Shown piece after piece: positions 8,683 to 17,864 of a DNA stretch of 38,543 bases. The stretch's first letter is position 1, and every line of letters starts with the position of its first letter. Both the position numbers and the translations under genes were made by a program. This DNA is from Longimicrobiales bacterium (GTDB lineage Bacteria; Gemmatimonadota; Gemmatimonadetes; Longimicrobiales; RSA9): the NCBI GenBank assembly GCA_035461765.1, contig DATHUY010000155.1:1-38543 (forward strand), given 5' to 3'. Under the pieces are notes generated by a model. That model did not search any database and was not told where the DNA came from. It saw only the letters and a list, made by a program, of their open reading frames with translations.

Positions 8683-9416
8683 GGCATCACACCGAGGCGC
8701 GCAGAGGTGAGCGGGCGCACCGCGTCACTGCCCGCTACAGGCATGTCCGACAGCAGCCCATCGGCGACGTGTACGTGCCGGGACATGATCTCAGCGGAGC
8801 GGGCCAGGTCATGCGTCGTCATGAGGACCACGCCACCGTCGCGGGCGACCTGCGCGATGAAGGCATTTACGATGTCTATGCCATCCTCGTCGAAGCTGGC
8901 GTAGGGCTCATCGAGCAGGAGCACCTCGGGCGGCCGCAGCAGCAGCCGGGCGAGGCCCAGCCGGCGGCGCATGCCGGCAGAAAAGCCGCGCGCCCGCTCG
9001 CCCGCGACGTGGCCGAGACCGACCTGCTCGAGCGCCTGGCCGATCGCCAGGGTATCGGCGGAGCGGCCACCCATGCGCATGGCAAAGATGAGGTTCTCGG
9101 CCGCCGTCAGGTCGTCATAGAGCCCGCTGTTGTGGCCGAGCAGACCGACCCGGCCCCGGATCTCGGCGCCGGCGCGCACCGTATCGTGACCCAGGACCGC
9201 TGCCGTGCCGCGGGTAGGCCTGAGTACGGTCCCGATGATGCGCAGCAGCGTCGTCTTGCCACTGCCGTTGCGGCCCGTCATGGCCACGACCTCGCCCGCC
9301 TCGACCGTCAGATCGACGCCGCGCAGGATCCAGCGCTGCCCGAAACGGCGGGCCACGCCATCGAGCCGGATCACCGCCTGAGCGGGCGTCACAGAGTCCA
9401 CATGAGGTCGAAGCAT
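8679..9416 (-). CDS. ccmA: Heme exporter ATPase CcmA
   Basis: Cytoplasmic ATPase of the CcmABC complex. The 245-residue protein carries Walker A GRNGSGKTT, a degenerate signature FSAGMRRRLGLARLL, Walker B VLLLDEPYASFDEDG and the switch-region MTTHD. It is the first gene of the eight-gene ccm operon. Its ATG at 9416 has no Shine-Dalgarno, but a -35/-10 pair ends 12 nt upstream. The operon order A-B-C-D-E-F-G-H with overlapping junctions is the textbook arrangement. Confidence 0.94.
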   Translation of the reverse strand: MLRPHVDSVTPAQAVIRLDGVARRFGQRWILRGVDLTVEAGEVVAMTGRNGSGKTTLLRIIGTVLRPTRGTAAVLGHDTVRAGAEIRGRVGLLGHNSGLYDDLTAAENLIFAMRMGGRSADTLAIGQALEQVGLGHVAGERARGFSAGMRRRLGLARLLLRPPEVLLLDEPYASFDEDGIDIVNAFIAQVARDGGVVLMTTHDLARSAEIMSRHVHVADGLLSDMPVAGSDAVRPLTSARLGVMP

Positions 9417-9428
9417 AAGTTAGGCTTG

Positions 9429-9457
9429 AAGATAGCCCGAAGCGGCACCGGACTCAA
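9429..9457 (-). promoter_or_regulatory. Putative promoter of the ccm operon
   Basis: On the minus strand TTGAGT (9457-9452) and TATCTT (9434-9429) are 17 bp apart, and the ccmA ATG follows after 12 nt. The predicted transcript would have a leader of only about five bases. No Shine-Dalgarno is present before ccmA. Confidence 0.5.
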
Positions 9458-9484
9458 CTCGAGCCCGGCCCCCGCCACGGCAGG

Positions 9485-10912
9485 CTACACGCCAGCCTTT
9501 ACCTCCTGCACCAGCGTCGTGAGCGACTTCTTCGCATCGCCGAACAGCATTCGTGTGTTGTCCGCGAAAAACAGCTCGTTCTCGATGCCCGCAAACCCGG
9601 GATTCATGCTCCGCTTCATGACGATCACGGTCTTCGCCTTATCGACGTCCAGGATCGGCATCCCGTAGATGGGGCTCGCGGTGTCATGCCGCGCGGCCGG
9701 GTTGACGACATCGTTGGCGCCGATGACGACCGCCACGTCGGTGCGGTCGAACTCAGGGTTGATCTGCTCCATCTCGATCAGCTGGTCGTAGGGCACGTTC
9801 GCCTCGGCCAGCAGCACGTTCATGTGGCCCGGCATACGGCCGGCTACCGGGTGAATCGCGTACTTGACGTCGACGCCCCGCGACTGGAGGAGGTCCGCCA
9901 GCTCACGCACCTGGTGCTGCGCCTGGGATACGGCCATGCCGTAACCGGGCACGAAAACCACCGAGCGCGCGTAACCGAGCAGGATTGCCGCGTCCTCGCC
10001 CGTGATGTCGCGTACCGAACGACCCTCGGCACCCTCCGCGGCGGCCCCGGCCGTCACGTTCGCCCCGAACGCGCCGAACAGCACGTTCGTGAGCGAGCGA
10101 TTCATCGCGTCGCACATGATCTTCGTCAGGATGATCCCGGAAGCGCCGACCAGCGCACCGCTGATGATCAGCACATTGTTGCCGAGGACGAAGCCGGTCA
10201 TCGACGCGGCAATCCCGGAAAACGAGTTGAGCAGTGAGATGACGACGGGCATATCCGCGCCGCCGATCGGCAGTACGAAGAGCACGCCGATCAGGAGCGC
10301 TGCGCCGGTGAGCACGAGGTAGAGCGGCAGGTTGGCGTCCGCGGCCACGAGATACGCCGCGAGCGCGAACGTGCCACCGAAAATGAGGCCGTTGACCACC
10401 TTCTGGCCGGGGTACGTCACCGCCCGGCCCGTAACCAGCTCCTGGAGTTTGCCGAACGCCACGAGGCTGCCGGAGAACGTCAGGGCCCCGATCAGCACGC
10501 TCAGCATGATCGTCGCCTGCACGTTGGCCGGGGCGTCGATCGATCCTGCCGCGAACCGGAGGTACTCGTCACCGGCCACGAGTGCGGACGCGCCGCCGCC
10601 GAAGCCGTTGAGCAGCGCGACCATCTGCGGCATGCCGGTCATCTTGACGCCGCGTGCCATGACCACACCGATGGTGCCACCGATGGCGATGCCGACGGCG
10701 ATCCAGATCCAGCTGACAATGTCCCAGTGCAGCAGCGTGGCAGCGACGGCCACCAGCATGCCGGTGGCGCCGAGCATGTTGCCCGAGCGCGCCGTTGCGG
10801 GTGAGCTGAGCCGCTTCAGCCCGACAATGAAGAGGACCGCGGCGACCAGGTACGATATCTCGATGAGCAGCGGGGCGAACCCGAGCGCTCCGCCATTGAC
10901 GACTTCGCTCAT
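9485..10912 (-). CDS. pntB: NAD(P) transhydrogenase subunit beta
   Basis: Membrane and NADP(H)-binding subunit of the proton-translocating transhydrogenase, which uses the proton gradient to reduce NADP+ with NADH. The 475-residue product begins with a series of helices. It ends in the cytosolic dIII domain, with PGYGMAVSQAQHQVRELAD, HPVAGRMPGHMNVLLAEA, VIGANDVVNPAARHD and VIVMKRSMNPGFAGIEN, which bind NADP(H). Its ATG overlaps the pntAB stop (ATGA). It is the last gene of pntAA-pntAB-pntB, and its stop lies about 30 bases before the ccm promoter on the same strand. Confidence 0.97.
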   Translation of the reverse strand: MSEVVNGGALGFAPLLIEISYLVAAVLFIVGLKRLSSPATARSGNMLGATGMLVAVAATLLHWDIVSWIWIAVGIAIGGTIGVVMARGVKMTGMPQMVALLNGFGGGASALVAGDEYLRFAAGSIDAPANVQATIMLSVLIGALTFSGSLVAFGKLQELVTGRAVTYPGQKVVNGLIFGGTFALAAYLVAADANLPLYLVLTGAALLIGVLFVLPIGGADMPVVISLLNSFSGIAASMTGFVLGNNVLIISGALVGASGIILTKIMCDAMNRSLTNVLFGAFGANVTAGAAAEGAEGRSVRDITGEDAAILLGYARSVVFVPGYGMAVSQAQHQVRELADLLQSRGVDVKYAIHPVAGRMPGHMNVLLAEANVPYDQLIEMEQINPEFDRTDVAVVIGANDVVNPAARHDTASPIYGMPILDVDKAKTVIVMKRSMNPGFAGIENELFFADNTRMLFGDAKKSLTTLVQEVKAGV

Positions 10913-11205
10913 TTCGCGTCCTCCCCGCGGCGCCGGAACATCTGCAGCATGCGGTCGGTGACGAGGAAGCCGCCGACGACATTGATCGTGGCGAACGCGA
11001 CGGCGATCACGGCGAGTGCCGTACTCATCGGCGACTCGACGCGCCCGGCCACGACCACCGCCCCGACGAGCGTGATGCCTGAGATGGCGTTGGAGCCGGA
11101 CATCAGCGGCGTATGCAGCATCTGCGGCACTTTCGTGATGACCTCGAAGCCCACGAAGATCGCCAGCACGAATATGTAAAGCGAAAGCAGCAGTCCCTCT
11201 GCCAT
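10909..11205 (-). CDS. pntAB: NAD(P) transhydrogenase subunit alpha part 2
   Basis: Small integral membrane subunit of the three-gene form of transhydrogenase. In E. coli it is fused to the NAD-binding part. The 98-residue protein has about three to four helices (LLLSLYIFVLAIFVGFEVI; GITLVGAVVVAG; ALAVIAVAFATINVVGGFLV) and the family stretch VPQMLHTPLMSGSNAISGI. ATG 11205 is chosen; the frame extends upstream into pntAA, but GGAG and the conserved N-terminus fit this start. It begins six bases after the pntAA stop and overlaps pntB. Confidence 0.93.
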   Translation of the reverse strand: MAEGLLLSLYIFVLAIFVGFEVITKVPQMLHTPLMSGSNAISGITLVGAVVVAGRVESPMSTALAVIAVAFATINVVGGFLVTDRMLQMFRRRGEDAK

Positions 11206-11210
11206 TTTGA

Positions 11211-12344
11211 TCAGCGCTCCTGTTGAACGGTCGCGCTCACGCGCGGATGCACGATCTGACCTGCATCGGTGACGAGACACTCGCGGACGATTTCATCCTC
11301 GCGGTCGATGTTCAGCGCGCCGTCCTTCGTGATGTGCTGAACGAGCGCTTCGACGTTGCGCGAGTACATCTGGCTCGCATGGATCTGCGTGCCTCCCGCC
11401 AGATCCGTCGGGCCCAGAATGAGTGCGCGGCCGTGACGAACCTCCTCGTCCGGCCGCGTCAGCTCGCAGTTGCCGCCGCTCTCCGCGGCAAGATCCACAA
11501 TGACAGATCCCGCTTTCATGCCATCGACCATGTCGGTCGTAATCAGCACCGGCGCCGGCCGGCCCGGTATCTGTGCCGTGGTGATGACGACATCGGCGTC
11601 AGCGATCAGCTTCGCGAGATGCTCGTGCTCGCGGCGCTGGGTCTCTTCCGACACTTCCGCCGCGTAGCCGCCGCTGCCCTCCGCCTCCGCCAGCTCCATC
11701 CCCACCCACTGCGCCCCCAGGCTCTCGACCTGGTCCTTCACGGCCGGACGGATATCGAAGCCCTGCACGACTGCGCCCAGCCGGCGCGCCGTGGCGATCG
11801 CCTGCAGTCCCGCCACACCCGCACCGAGAACGAGCACGCGCGCCGGCGGCACCGTACCGGCCGCCGTCATCAGCATGGGGAAGAATTTGCCGTGACCGGC
11901 CGCGGCGAGCAGAACCGCCTTGTAGCCGGCGGCCGTCGCCTGTGATGACAGCGAGTCCATCTTCTGCGCACGCGTGATCCGGGGCACCAGCTCCATCGCC
12001 AGCGCCCGCACCCCGGCGTCCGCGAGCGCCGCCACGTGCGCGGGCGACGTGAGCGGACGGAGCATGCCGATCTGCCCGGCGCCCTTCCGCAGCATCCCGA
12101 GGTCGCCATCCGGCAGCTGACGCACCGTGACCACCAGGTCGGCGTCCGACAGCAGGGCGCGACGATCGGCAGCTATGGTGGCGCCTGCCGCCTCGTACGC
12201 GGCGTCCTCGAATCCCGCCGCCCCGCCCGCACCCTGTTCGATGGCTACGGCGCTGCCGCCCTTCGTGAGTCGTGCGACACTCTCAGGGACCAGCGCGACC
12301 CGTCGCTCTCCCTGTCCTGCCTCCTTCGGCACCGCGATCTTCAT
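11211..12344 (-). CDS. pntAA: NAD(P) transhydrogenase subunit alpha part 1
   Basis: Cytosolic NAD(H)-binding dI subunit. The 377-residue protein opens with MKIAVPKEAGQGERRVALVPE, typical of the alanine dehydrogenase/PNT N-terminal domain. It continues with RAQKMDSLSSQATAAGYKAVL and the Rossmann loop VLVLGAGVAGLQAIATARRLGA. VITTAQIPGRPAPVLIT and VIVDLAAESGGNCELTRP complete the family pattern. The ATG at 12344 is preceded by GGGAG at 5-nt spacing. The gene starts the pnt operon. The split AA/AB arrangement matches alphaproteobacterial and several soil-phylum enzymes. Confidence 0.96.
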   Translation of the reverse strand: MKIAVPKEAGQGERRVALVPESVARLTKGGSAVAIEQGAGGAAGFEDAAYEAAGATIAADRRALLSDADLVVTVRQLPDGDLGMLRKGAGQIGMLRPLTSPAHVAALADAGVRALAMELVPRITRAQKMDSLSSQATAAGYKAVLLAAAGHGKFFPMLMTAAGTVPPARVLVLGAGVAGLQAIATARRLGAVVQGFDIRPAVKDQVESLGAQWVGMELAEAEGSGGYAAEVSEETQRREHEHLAKLIADADVVITTAQIPGRPAPVLITTDMVDGMKAGSVIVDLAAESGGNCELTRPDEEVRHGRALILGPTDLAGGTQIHASQMYSRNVEALVQHITKDGALNIDREDEIVRECLVTDAGQIVHPRVSATVQQER

Positions 12345-12373
12345 GAACGCTCCCGTTCCCCGGTAGGTCTGCC

Positions 12374-12388
12374 GCCGGCTTGGCCGGC
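12374..12388. other. Short perfect hairpin upstream of pntAA
   Basis: GCCGGC-TTG-GCCGGC forms a compact 6-bp stem with a 3-nt loop, 30 nt upstream of the pntAA start and about 130 nt past the stop of the upstream PD40 gene on the same strand. It could be a weak terminator of that gene or a leader structure of pnt. No T tract follows. I see no convincing pnt promoter in 12389-12518. Confidence 0.35.
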
Positions 12389-12518
12389 ACGGACGATCTC
12401 ACAACACCATGTGCTGACGGCTGAGAATCTCGACACGCCGCCTCGCTTTGTCTGTCAGGCGACCGCCGATTCACCTCGGCTGAAACGGCTACAGGAAGAA
12501 GGGATTTCCACTACATGC

Positions 12519-13616
12519 TCAGTCCCGTGTGGCCGACTCCTGCCACTGCGCGATGAACACGTTCGTCTCCCCCGGCTGCGCCTGATTGCGGTTGGACGCG
12601 AACACCAGCGTGCGCCCGTCTGCACTGAACATCGGGAACCCGTCGAAATCCGGTGAAAACGTGATCCGCTCCAGTCCGGTACCGTCGACGTTGATCATGT
12701 ACAGCTCGAAGTTCCGCTGCTCCGGATCATCCATGTTCGAGCTGAAGATGATCCGCTGCCCGTCAGGATGCATGTAAGGGGCGAAGTTCGCCGCACCGTT
12801 ATCGGTGACACGCACCCGGTTCGAGCCATCGACATCCATGATGTAGATGTCCAGACGCGATGGGCGGATCAGGTTCTGCCCCAGCAGCCGGCGATAATCC
12901 GCGAGCTCCTCGGCCGTCTCCGGATGCCGTGCGCGGTAGACGATCTTCGATCCGTCGGGCGAGAAGAACGCGCCGCCGTCATAACCAGGCTCGTTCGTCA
13001 GACGGCGCACATCCGAGCCGTCCGCATTCATGGTGTAGATCTCGAGGTCACCGTCGCGCGTCGATGTGAAAACGATGCGCGAGCCGTCCGGCGAAATGGT
13101 CGCCTCGGCATCGTAATGCGGCGTGCTACCGATCTTCTGCAGGTCGGATCCGTCCGGTCGCGCGGTATAAATGTCGAACGGGTGCAGCGGCCAGACGTAG
13201 CCCTGGCTGTAGTCCGGCCGGGGCGGACACTCAGGCGAATGCTCGTGCGTCGAGCTGTACAGGATCCGGTCGCCCGACGGAAAGAAATACGCGCACGTCG
13301 TGGCTCCCTCGCCGGTCGACACCATCCGCACATCGGTGCCGTCGGCATTCATCGTGTAGATCTGATCGCAGCTGCTGATTCCCGGCCGTGTCGCCTGGAA
13401 AATGAGCTGGGACGCGTCTGAGGAGAAATAGGCTTCGGCATTCTCGCCGCCGTTGGTGAGCATTCGGATGTTGCCGAGCCTGACCTCGCCCTCCGCGGGC
13501 TCGACGGCAGCGGGCACACCGGGCTGTGAGTACTGTCCCGGGCCGGGGACGATCTGCGGGCTGGGGCTGCAGGCGGCGAGAATCGCCGCGGCGCCCACTG
13601 TCATATGTGGTCTCAT
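12519..13616 (-). CDS. PD40/TolB-like beta-propeller lipoprotein
   Basis: Predicted periplasmic or surface lipoprotein of 365 residues. From ATG 13616 the N-terminus is a short lipoprotein signal with lipobox LAAC (Cys16). The rest is a TolB/WD40-like propeller with recurring blades of the type FSPDGSKIVYRA, TMNADGSDVRRLT, MHPDGQRIIFSS and FSADGRTLVFASNR. TolB itself has an extra N-terminal domain that is absent here, so I do not call tolB. The frame extends upstream to 13670, but the lipobox and a promoter abutting ATG 13616 favour this start. It is divergent from the M28 peptidase. The function is unknown; such proteins often serve as binding scaffolds. Confidence 0.85.
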   Translation of the reverse strand: MRPHMTVGAAAILAACSPSPQIVPGPGQYSQPGVPAAVEPAEGEVRLGNIRMLTNGGENAEAYFSSDASQLIFQATRPGISSCDQIYTMNADGTDVRMVSTGEGATTCAYFFPSGDRILYSSTHEHSPECPPRPDYSQGYVWPLHPFDIYTARPDGSDLQKIGSTPHYDAEATISPDGSRIVFTSTRDGDLEIYTMNADGSDVRRLTNEPGYDGGAFFSPDGSKIVYRARHPETAEELADYRRLLGQNLIRPSRLDIYIMDVDGSNRVRVTDNGAANFAPYMHPDGQRIIFSSNMDDPEQRNFELYMINVDGTGLERITFSPDFDGFPMFSADGRTLVFASNRNQAQPGETNVFIAQWQESATRD

Positions 13617-13622
13617 GCGATT

Positions 13623-13651
13623 AGAATAGTCCCGGAGGCGTATGCTGTCGA
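13623..13651 (-). promoter_or_regulatory. Putative leaderless promoter of PD40 lipoprotein
   Basis: On the minus strand TCGACA (13651-13646) and TATTCT (13628-13623) are separated by exactly 17 bp. The ATG follows 6 nt after the -10, and no Shine-Dalgarno is present. The start codon would be at or next to the first transcribed base. Confidence 0.5.
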
Positions 13652-13687
13652 GGCGACGTCTCACCCTCACTGGATGGACAGGACCCT

Positions 13688-14986
13688 ATGCTTGAATTCG
13701 CCCGCCGCAGGGTATTCCTCGCCATTGCAGGTCTGCCGCTCAGTGCAGCCGCGGTGAATGCCCAGACCTGCCCTGACGCCGCGTCGCTGACGCGTTCCCT
13801 TGCCGAGCCGCTCGCAACCGTCCGCTATCTCGCCGATGATGCCCTCGAGGGTCGCCTCGCCGGGTCCGCGGGCGAGCGCTGTGCCGGCGACTACATTGCC
13901 GCCCGCCTGGAGGCCCTCGGCTTCCGCGGCGCCGGGGCCGACGGCAGCTATTTCCAGGAAGTGCCCGTGCCGGCGGCGGGTGGTAATCCGCACGCAGCCG
14001 GTCCTGCCGATGGACCGAAGGGCCGCAATGTGATCGCGTTGCTGGAAGGCGCGGACCCGGCAGTGCGTGATGAGCTGATCGTGATCGGAGCGCACTACGA
14101 TCACCTCGGCCTCGGTACGGGCGGATCGCTCGCTCCCGGGGAGAGCGCGATCCACAACGGAGCGGATGACAACGCCTCCGGTGTGGCGGCGCTGCTGCGC
14201 GTAGCGACGTTGCTGAGCGAGGGCCCGCGTCCCGCCCGCTCCGTGCTGTTCATCGCATTCACCGGCGAGGAGTCCGGACTGCTGGGCTCGGCCTTCTTCG
14301 CACGCACACCCACGGTGGACCTGGACCGCGCGCGCGCCATGCTGAACATGGACATGGTGGGGCGTCTGGAGGACGAGCCACTGATCGTGTACGGAGTCGG
14401 CACGGCGGCCGAATGGACGGACATCGTCGAGCGCGAAGCGGGCCGCGCGGGCCTCGAGGTGGCGCTACAGCCCGACGGTGTCGGGCCGAGCGACCACACG
14501 TCGTTCTACCTGCGTGACATCCCGGTGCTGCACTTCTTCACAAATACGCATGCCGACTATCACAAGCCGAGCGACGACTGGGACCTGGTCGACGCCGAGG
14601 GCATCGAGCGCGTCGCCCGACTGGTGACTGCACTGGCGCGCGGCATCGCTGCTCCGGACGTGGCACTCACCCTCCAGCGTGGCGCCGGAAAGCCGGCGGC
14701 CGCGCCGTCCCGGGGATCGGGTGCCTGGCTCGGTACCGTGCCCGATTTCACGCCCGTGGAGCGCGGCGTCCTCCTCGGTGGCGTCACGGCCGAGTCGCCG
14801 GGTGCCGCCGCGGGGATGCAGAAGGGCGATATCCTGATCCGGATCGGCAGCTACGACATCGCCGACCTTCAGGGGTTCACCGATGCGTTGAGCGCCCACA
14901 AGCCGGGCGACGAGGTGGAGATCGTCGTTTTGCGTGAAGGCCGGGAGATTCGGCTCCGGGCCGTGCTCGGCCGCCGCGGCGGCTGA
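13688..14986 (+). CDS. Secreted M28 zinc aminopeptidase with PDZ domain
   Basis: Exported metallopeptidase of 432 residues. A signal peptide (residues 1-25, ending in VNAQ) starts the protein. The M28 domain has the di-zinc ligands in order: His136 (GAHYDHLG), Asp160/161 (NGADDNASG), Glu194-Glu195 (FTGEESGLLGS; base and ligand), Asp222 (NMDMVGR) and His292 (DYHKPSDDW). A PDZ domain (about 345-428) contains GVTAESPGAAAGMQKGDILIRI. M28-PDZ proteins are common in soil and gliding bacteria and usually release N-terminal amino acids from peptides. The start is ATG 13688 behind CAGGA. A GGDEF-EAL gene follows after 35 nt on the same strand. Confidence 0.92.
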   Translation: MLEFARRRVFLAIAGLPLSAAAVNAQTCPDAASLTRSLAEPLATVRYLADDALEGRLAGSAGERCAGDYIAARLEALGFRGAGADGSYFQEVPVPAAGGNPHAAGPADGPKGRNVIALLEGADPAVRDELIVIGAHYDHLGLGTGGSLAPGESAIHNGADDNASGVAALLRVATLLSEGPRPARSVLFIAFTGEESGLLGSAFFARTPTVDLDRARAMLNMDMVGRLEDEPLIVYGVGTAAEWTDIVEREAGRAGLEVALQPDGVGPSDHTSFYLRDIPVLHFFTNTHADYHKPSDDWDLVDAEGIERVARLVTALARGIAAPDVALTLQRGAGKPAAAPSRGSGAWLGTVPDFTPVERGVLLGGVTAESPGAAAGMQKGDILIRIGSYDIADLQGFTDALSAHKPGDEVEIVVLREGREIRLRAVLGRRGG

Positions 14987-15021
14987 GGCACCGCGGCCCC
15001 ACCGCAACATCTTCAGATTGC

Positions 15022-17820
15022 ATGGACGCTGACGAGCTGACATCGGCGAACCCCGCTGCGGGTACCGGGCCGGACGCGGGGGCGCTGTCCAGCGCGGACC
15101 CGCCGGTCGCGCCGAGCCGGGAGGCCGCCACGGCGGCCGCGCGGCTCGCGCTCGATGTGGCACGCGCACAGGAAGGCCGCATGGCATTTCTGGCCCGGGC
15201 GAGCATGGCGCTCGGCACCAGCCTCGACAGCGTAGCCACCGCCGCCCACGTGGCCAACCTCGCGGTGCCTGAGATGGCCGACCTCTGCATCATCGATCTG
15301 GCGGGCACCCAGCCGTTCCGCGCGGCCGCGTTGAGTGATGCGCACGGCGGCGCGGAACGGATCGCAGGGGTCGTCGACGGGACCACTCCCGCGCCCGGCT
15401 CACCCCAGCAGGCCGCCCTCGAGTCCGGCCGAGCTCAGATCGGGGTAATCACCGACGATGGCCCGGTGCCCTGGCCGGATGAAGCCCTGGAGAGCGCGCT
15501 GATCCGGGATATCGACATCCGTGCCTATCTCGTCCTCCCGCTTCGCTCACGCGGCCAGATTCTCGGGGTGGTATCGCTGCTCTCCGGCCGGCGCCGCGGA
15601 TATGCGGCCGACGAGTTCGCCACGGCCGGCGAGTTCGTGGCCCGCGCCTCCGTCGCCGTGGACAACGCTCTGCTCTACGAGAGCGCAGTGCGCGCGCGAG
15701 CCGAGGCGGAGACGGCACAGCAGCAGTTCCAGTTCCTCGTCGACGGACTGCGCGAGAGCGAGGAGCGCTACCGCACGCTGTTCGAGGAATCGCGCGATGC
15801 CATCTACGTGACTCGCATCGACGGCCGATTCATCGATGCCAATACCGCCGCTCTGGAGCTGTTCGGCTACTCGCGTGACGAGCTGATGAACGTCAATGCG
15901 CGGGACCTCTACCTCGATCCGAATGCGCGGAGCACGTTCTCGCGCGTGGTCGAGGAGCATGGCTCGGTGCGCGACTACGAGGTCACGCTCCGCACCCGCA
16001 CGGGCGACCGTCTGGACTGCCTGCTCAGCTCCATCGTCAGGCGCGCCCCCGATGGCAGCGTCATCGGATATCAGGGTATCATTCGTGACATCACCGATCG
16101 CAAGCGGGCCGAACGGCGACTGAGGGAGTCGGAGCACTTCACCCGCGCCATCATCAGCAGTGTCCGCCAGGGCATCATCGTCTACGACCGTGAGCTGCGG
16201 TACCAGGTCTGGAACCGCTTCATGGAGGAAATCACCGGCCTGAGCGCGGAGCGCGTCATTGGCACGCATGCGGTGGACGAGTTCCCCCACCTGCTGGAGC
16301 AGGGCGTCGAGGCGCTGCTGCGGCGTGCGCTCGCGGGCGAGACCGTCTACTCGCAGGACACACCGTTCGTCATTCCCGACACGCGCCGGTCCGGCTGGGT
16401 CACGGCGGTCTACAGTCCGCACGTCTCACCGGACGGTGACGTGATCGGCGTGGTGGGCATCGTCCATGACATCACCGAGCGCAAGCGACTCGAGGAGCAG
16501 CATCTCCACAATGCGTTCCACGACCCGCTGACCGGTCTGCCGAACCGGGCATTGCTCGTCGATCGCCTCGAGCGGCTCCTGCGGCAGGTCGACCGCCATC
16601 CCGAGTATGTGTTCGGTGTGGCGTTCCTCGATCTCGACCGCTTCAAGACGGTTAATGACAATTTCGGCCATATGGTCGGCGACGACCTGCTCGTGTCGAT
16701 CGCGCGCCGGCTCGAGGGCTGCGTGCGCGCGGGCGATACCGTCGCACGGCTCGGCGGTGACGAGTTTGCTGTTCTGCTGGCCGAAGTGAGCGATGTCCGC
16801 GATGCGACACGGGTGGCCGAGCGCATCCTGGTGGAGCTCAGTGTGCCGTTCCGGCTGGCGGGGCACGAAGTTTACATGGATGCGAGCATTGGCATCGCAC
16901 TCAGCTCCACCGGCTACGAGCGGCCGGAGGAGATCCTGCGGGATGCCGACACGGCCATGTACCGTGCCAAGCTGGACGAGCGCTCGCGCTACGAGATCTT
17001 CGACCGCCAGATGCACCAGCTCGTGCTGACCACCGAGCAGACGGAGACGGACCTGCGCAACGCCCTGGAGCGCGACGAGTTCAGACTCGAGTATCAGCCC
17101 ATCATCAGCCTGGCCGACGGCCGCATCACCGGCTTCGAGGCGCTCATACGCTGGGATCATCCACGCCGCGGCATGCTCGCACCCGACGACTTCCTCCCAT
17201 TCGCCGAGGATAATGGTCTCATCGTTCACATCGGCTGGTGGGTCCTCGAGCACGCGACTACCCAGATGGCGGAGTGGCTGCGCCGCTTCCCGGACCAGAC
17301 CGATCTGACGATGAGCGTGAACCTGTCCGCCGCTCAGTTCCAGCAGCCGGAGCTGGTCGAGCGCATCGACGCGATCCTGGCGCGAGCCGGCATACCGCCA
17401 TCCGCCCTGAAACTCGAGATCACCGAGAGCGTGCTCGGCGATGATGACAGGAGATTCACCGCCGCGATCGCTGCGCTGCGACAGCGCGGCGTGCGGCTCT
17501 GCATCGATGACTTCGGCACGGGCACGTCCTCGCTCGGCCATCTGCACACGTTCCCCGTCGACACGCTGAAGATCGATCGCTCGTTCGTGCGCCAGATCGG
17601 CTTCAGCGGCAACAGCGCACGTCTTGTCGAAACGATCGTCGCGCTCAGCCACACGCTGGGCATGGCCTCGGTGGCGCACGGCGTCGAGACGCGCGAGCAG
17701 CTCGAGTTCCTGCGCCAGCTCGGTCCCGAGTTCGCCCAGGGATTCCTGTTCTCCGCCCCACGCTCATCGGCCGATATCGTGGCCCTGCTCGAGCAGAACC
17801 CCGCCGCACCCGCTCGCTGA
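15022..17820 (+). CDS. GAF-PAS-PAS-GGDEF-EAL c-di-GMP protein
   Basis: Cytoplasmic signalling protein of 932 residues with no membrane segment. The order is GAF-like (about 55-215), PAS (about 240-365), PAS (about 370-490), GGDEF (about 495-660) and EAL (about 675-925). The cyclase motif GGDEF is intact at 578-582, with the inhibitory RxxD site RAGD five residues upstream. The EAL motif is intact at 706-708, as are the N of VNLSAAQF, the E of ITES, DDFGTG, the LKID lysine and FAQGF. However, the conserved Glu of VAEGVET is His886 (VAHGVET), so phosphodiesterase activity is doubtful. The start is ATG 15022; no Shine-Dalgarno is evident. It may be cotranscribed with the M28 peptidase. Confidence 0.93.
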   Translation: MDADELTSANPAAGTGPDAGALSSADPPVAPSREAATAAARLALDVARAQEGRMAFLARASMALGTSLDSVATAAHVANLAVPEMADLCIIDLAGTQPFRAAALSDAHGGAERIAGVVDGTTPAPGSPQQAALESGRAQIGVITDDGPVPWPDEALESALIRDIDIRAYLVLPLRSRGQILGVVSLLSGRRRGYAADEFATAGEFVARASVAVDNALLYESAVRARAEAETAQQQFQFLVDGLRESEERYRTLFEESRDAIYVTRIDGRFIDANTAALELFGYSRDELMNVNARDLYLDPNARSTFSRVVEEHGSVRDYEVTLRTRTGDRLDCLLSSIVRRAPDGSVIGYQGIIRDITDRKRAERRLRESEHFTRAIISSVRQGIIVYDRELRYQVWNRFMEEITGLSAERVIGTHAVDEFPHLLEQGVEALLRRALAGETVYSQDTPFVIPDTRRSGWVTAVYSPHVSPDGDVIGVVGIVHDITERKRLEEQHLHNAFHDPLTGLPNRALLVDRLERLLRQVDRHPEYVFGVAFLDLDRFKTVNDNFGHMVGDDLLVSIARRLEGCVRAGDTVARLGGDEFAVLLAEVSDVRDATRVAERILVELSVPFRLAGHEVYMDASIGIALSSTGYERPEEILRDADTAMYRAKLDERSRYEIFDRQMHQLVLTTEQTETDLRNALERDEFRLEYQPIISLADGRITGFEALIRWDHPRRGMLAPDDFLPFAEDNGLIVHIGWWVLEHATTQMAEWLRRFPDQTDLTMSVNLSAAQFQQPELVERIDAILARAGIPPSALKLEITESVLGDDDRRFTAAIAALRQRGVRLCIDDFGTGTSSLGHLHTFPVDTLKIDRSFVRQIGFSGNSARLVETIVALSHTLGMASVAHGVETREQLEFLRQLGPEFAQGFLFSAPRSSADIVALLEQNPAAPAR

Positions 17821-17864
17821 CCGCCAGCCGGTCTGCGGCCTACCGGTGCGGACCGGGACTGCTT

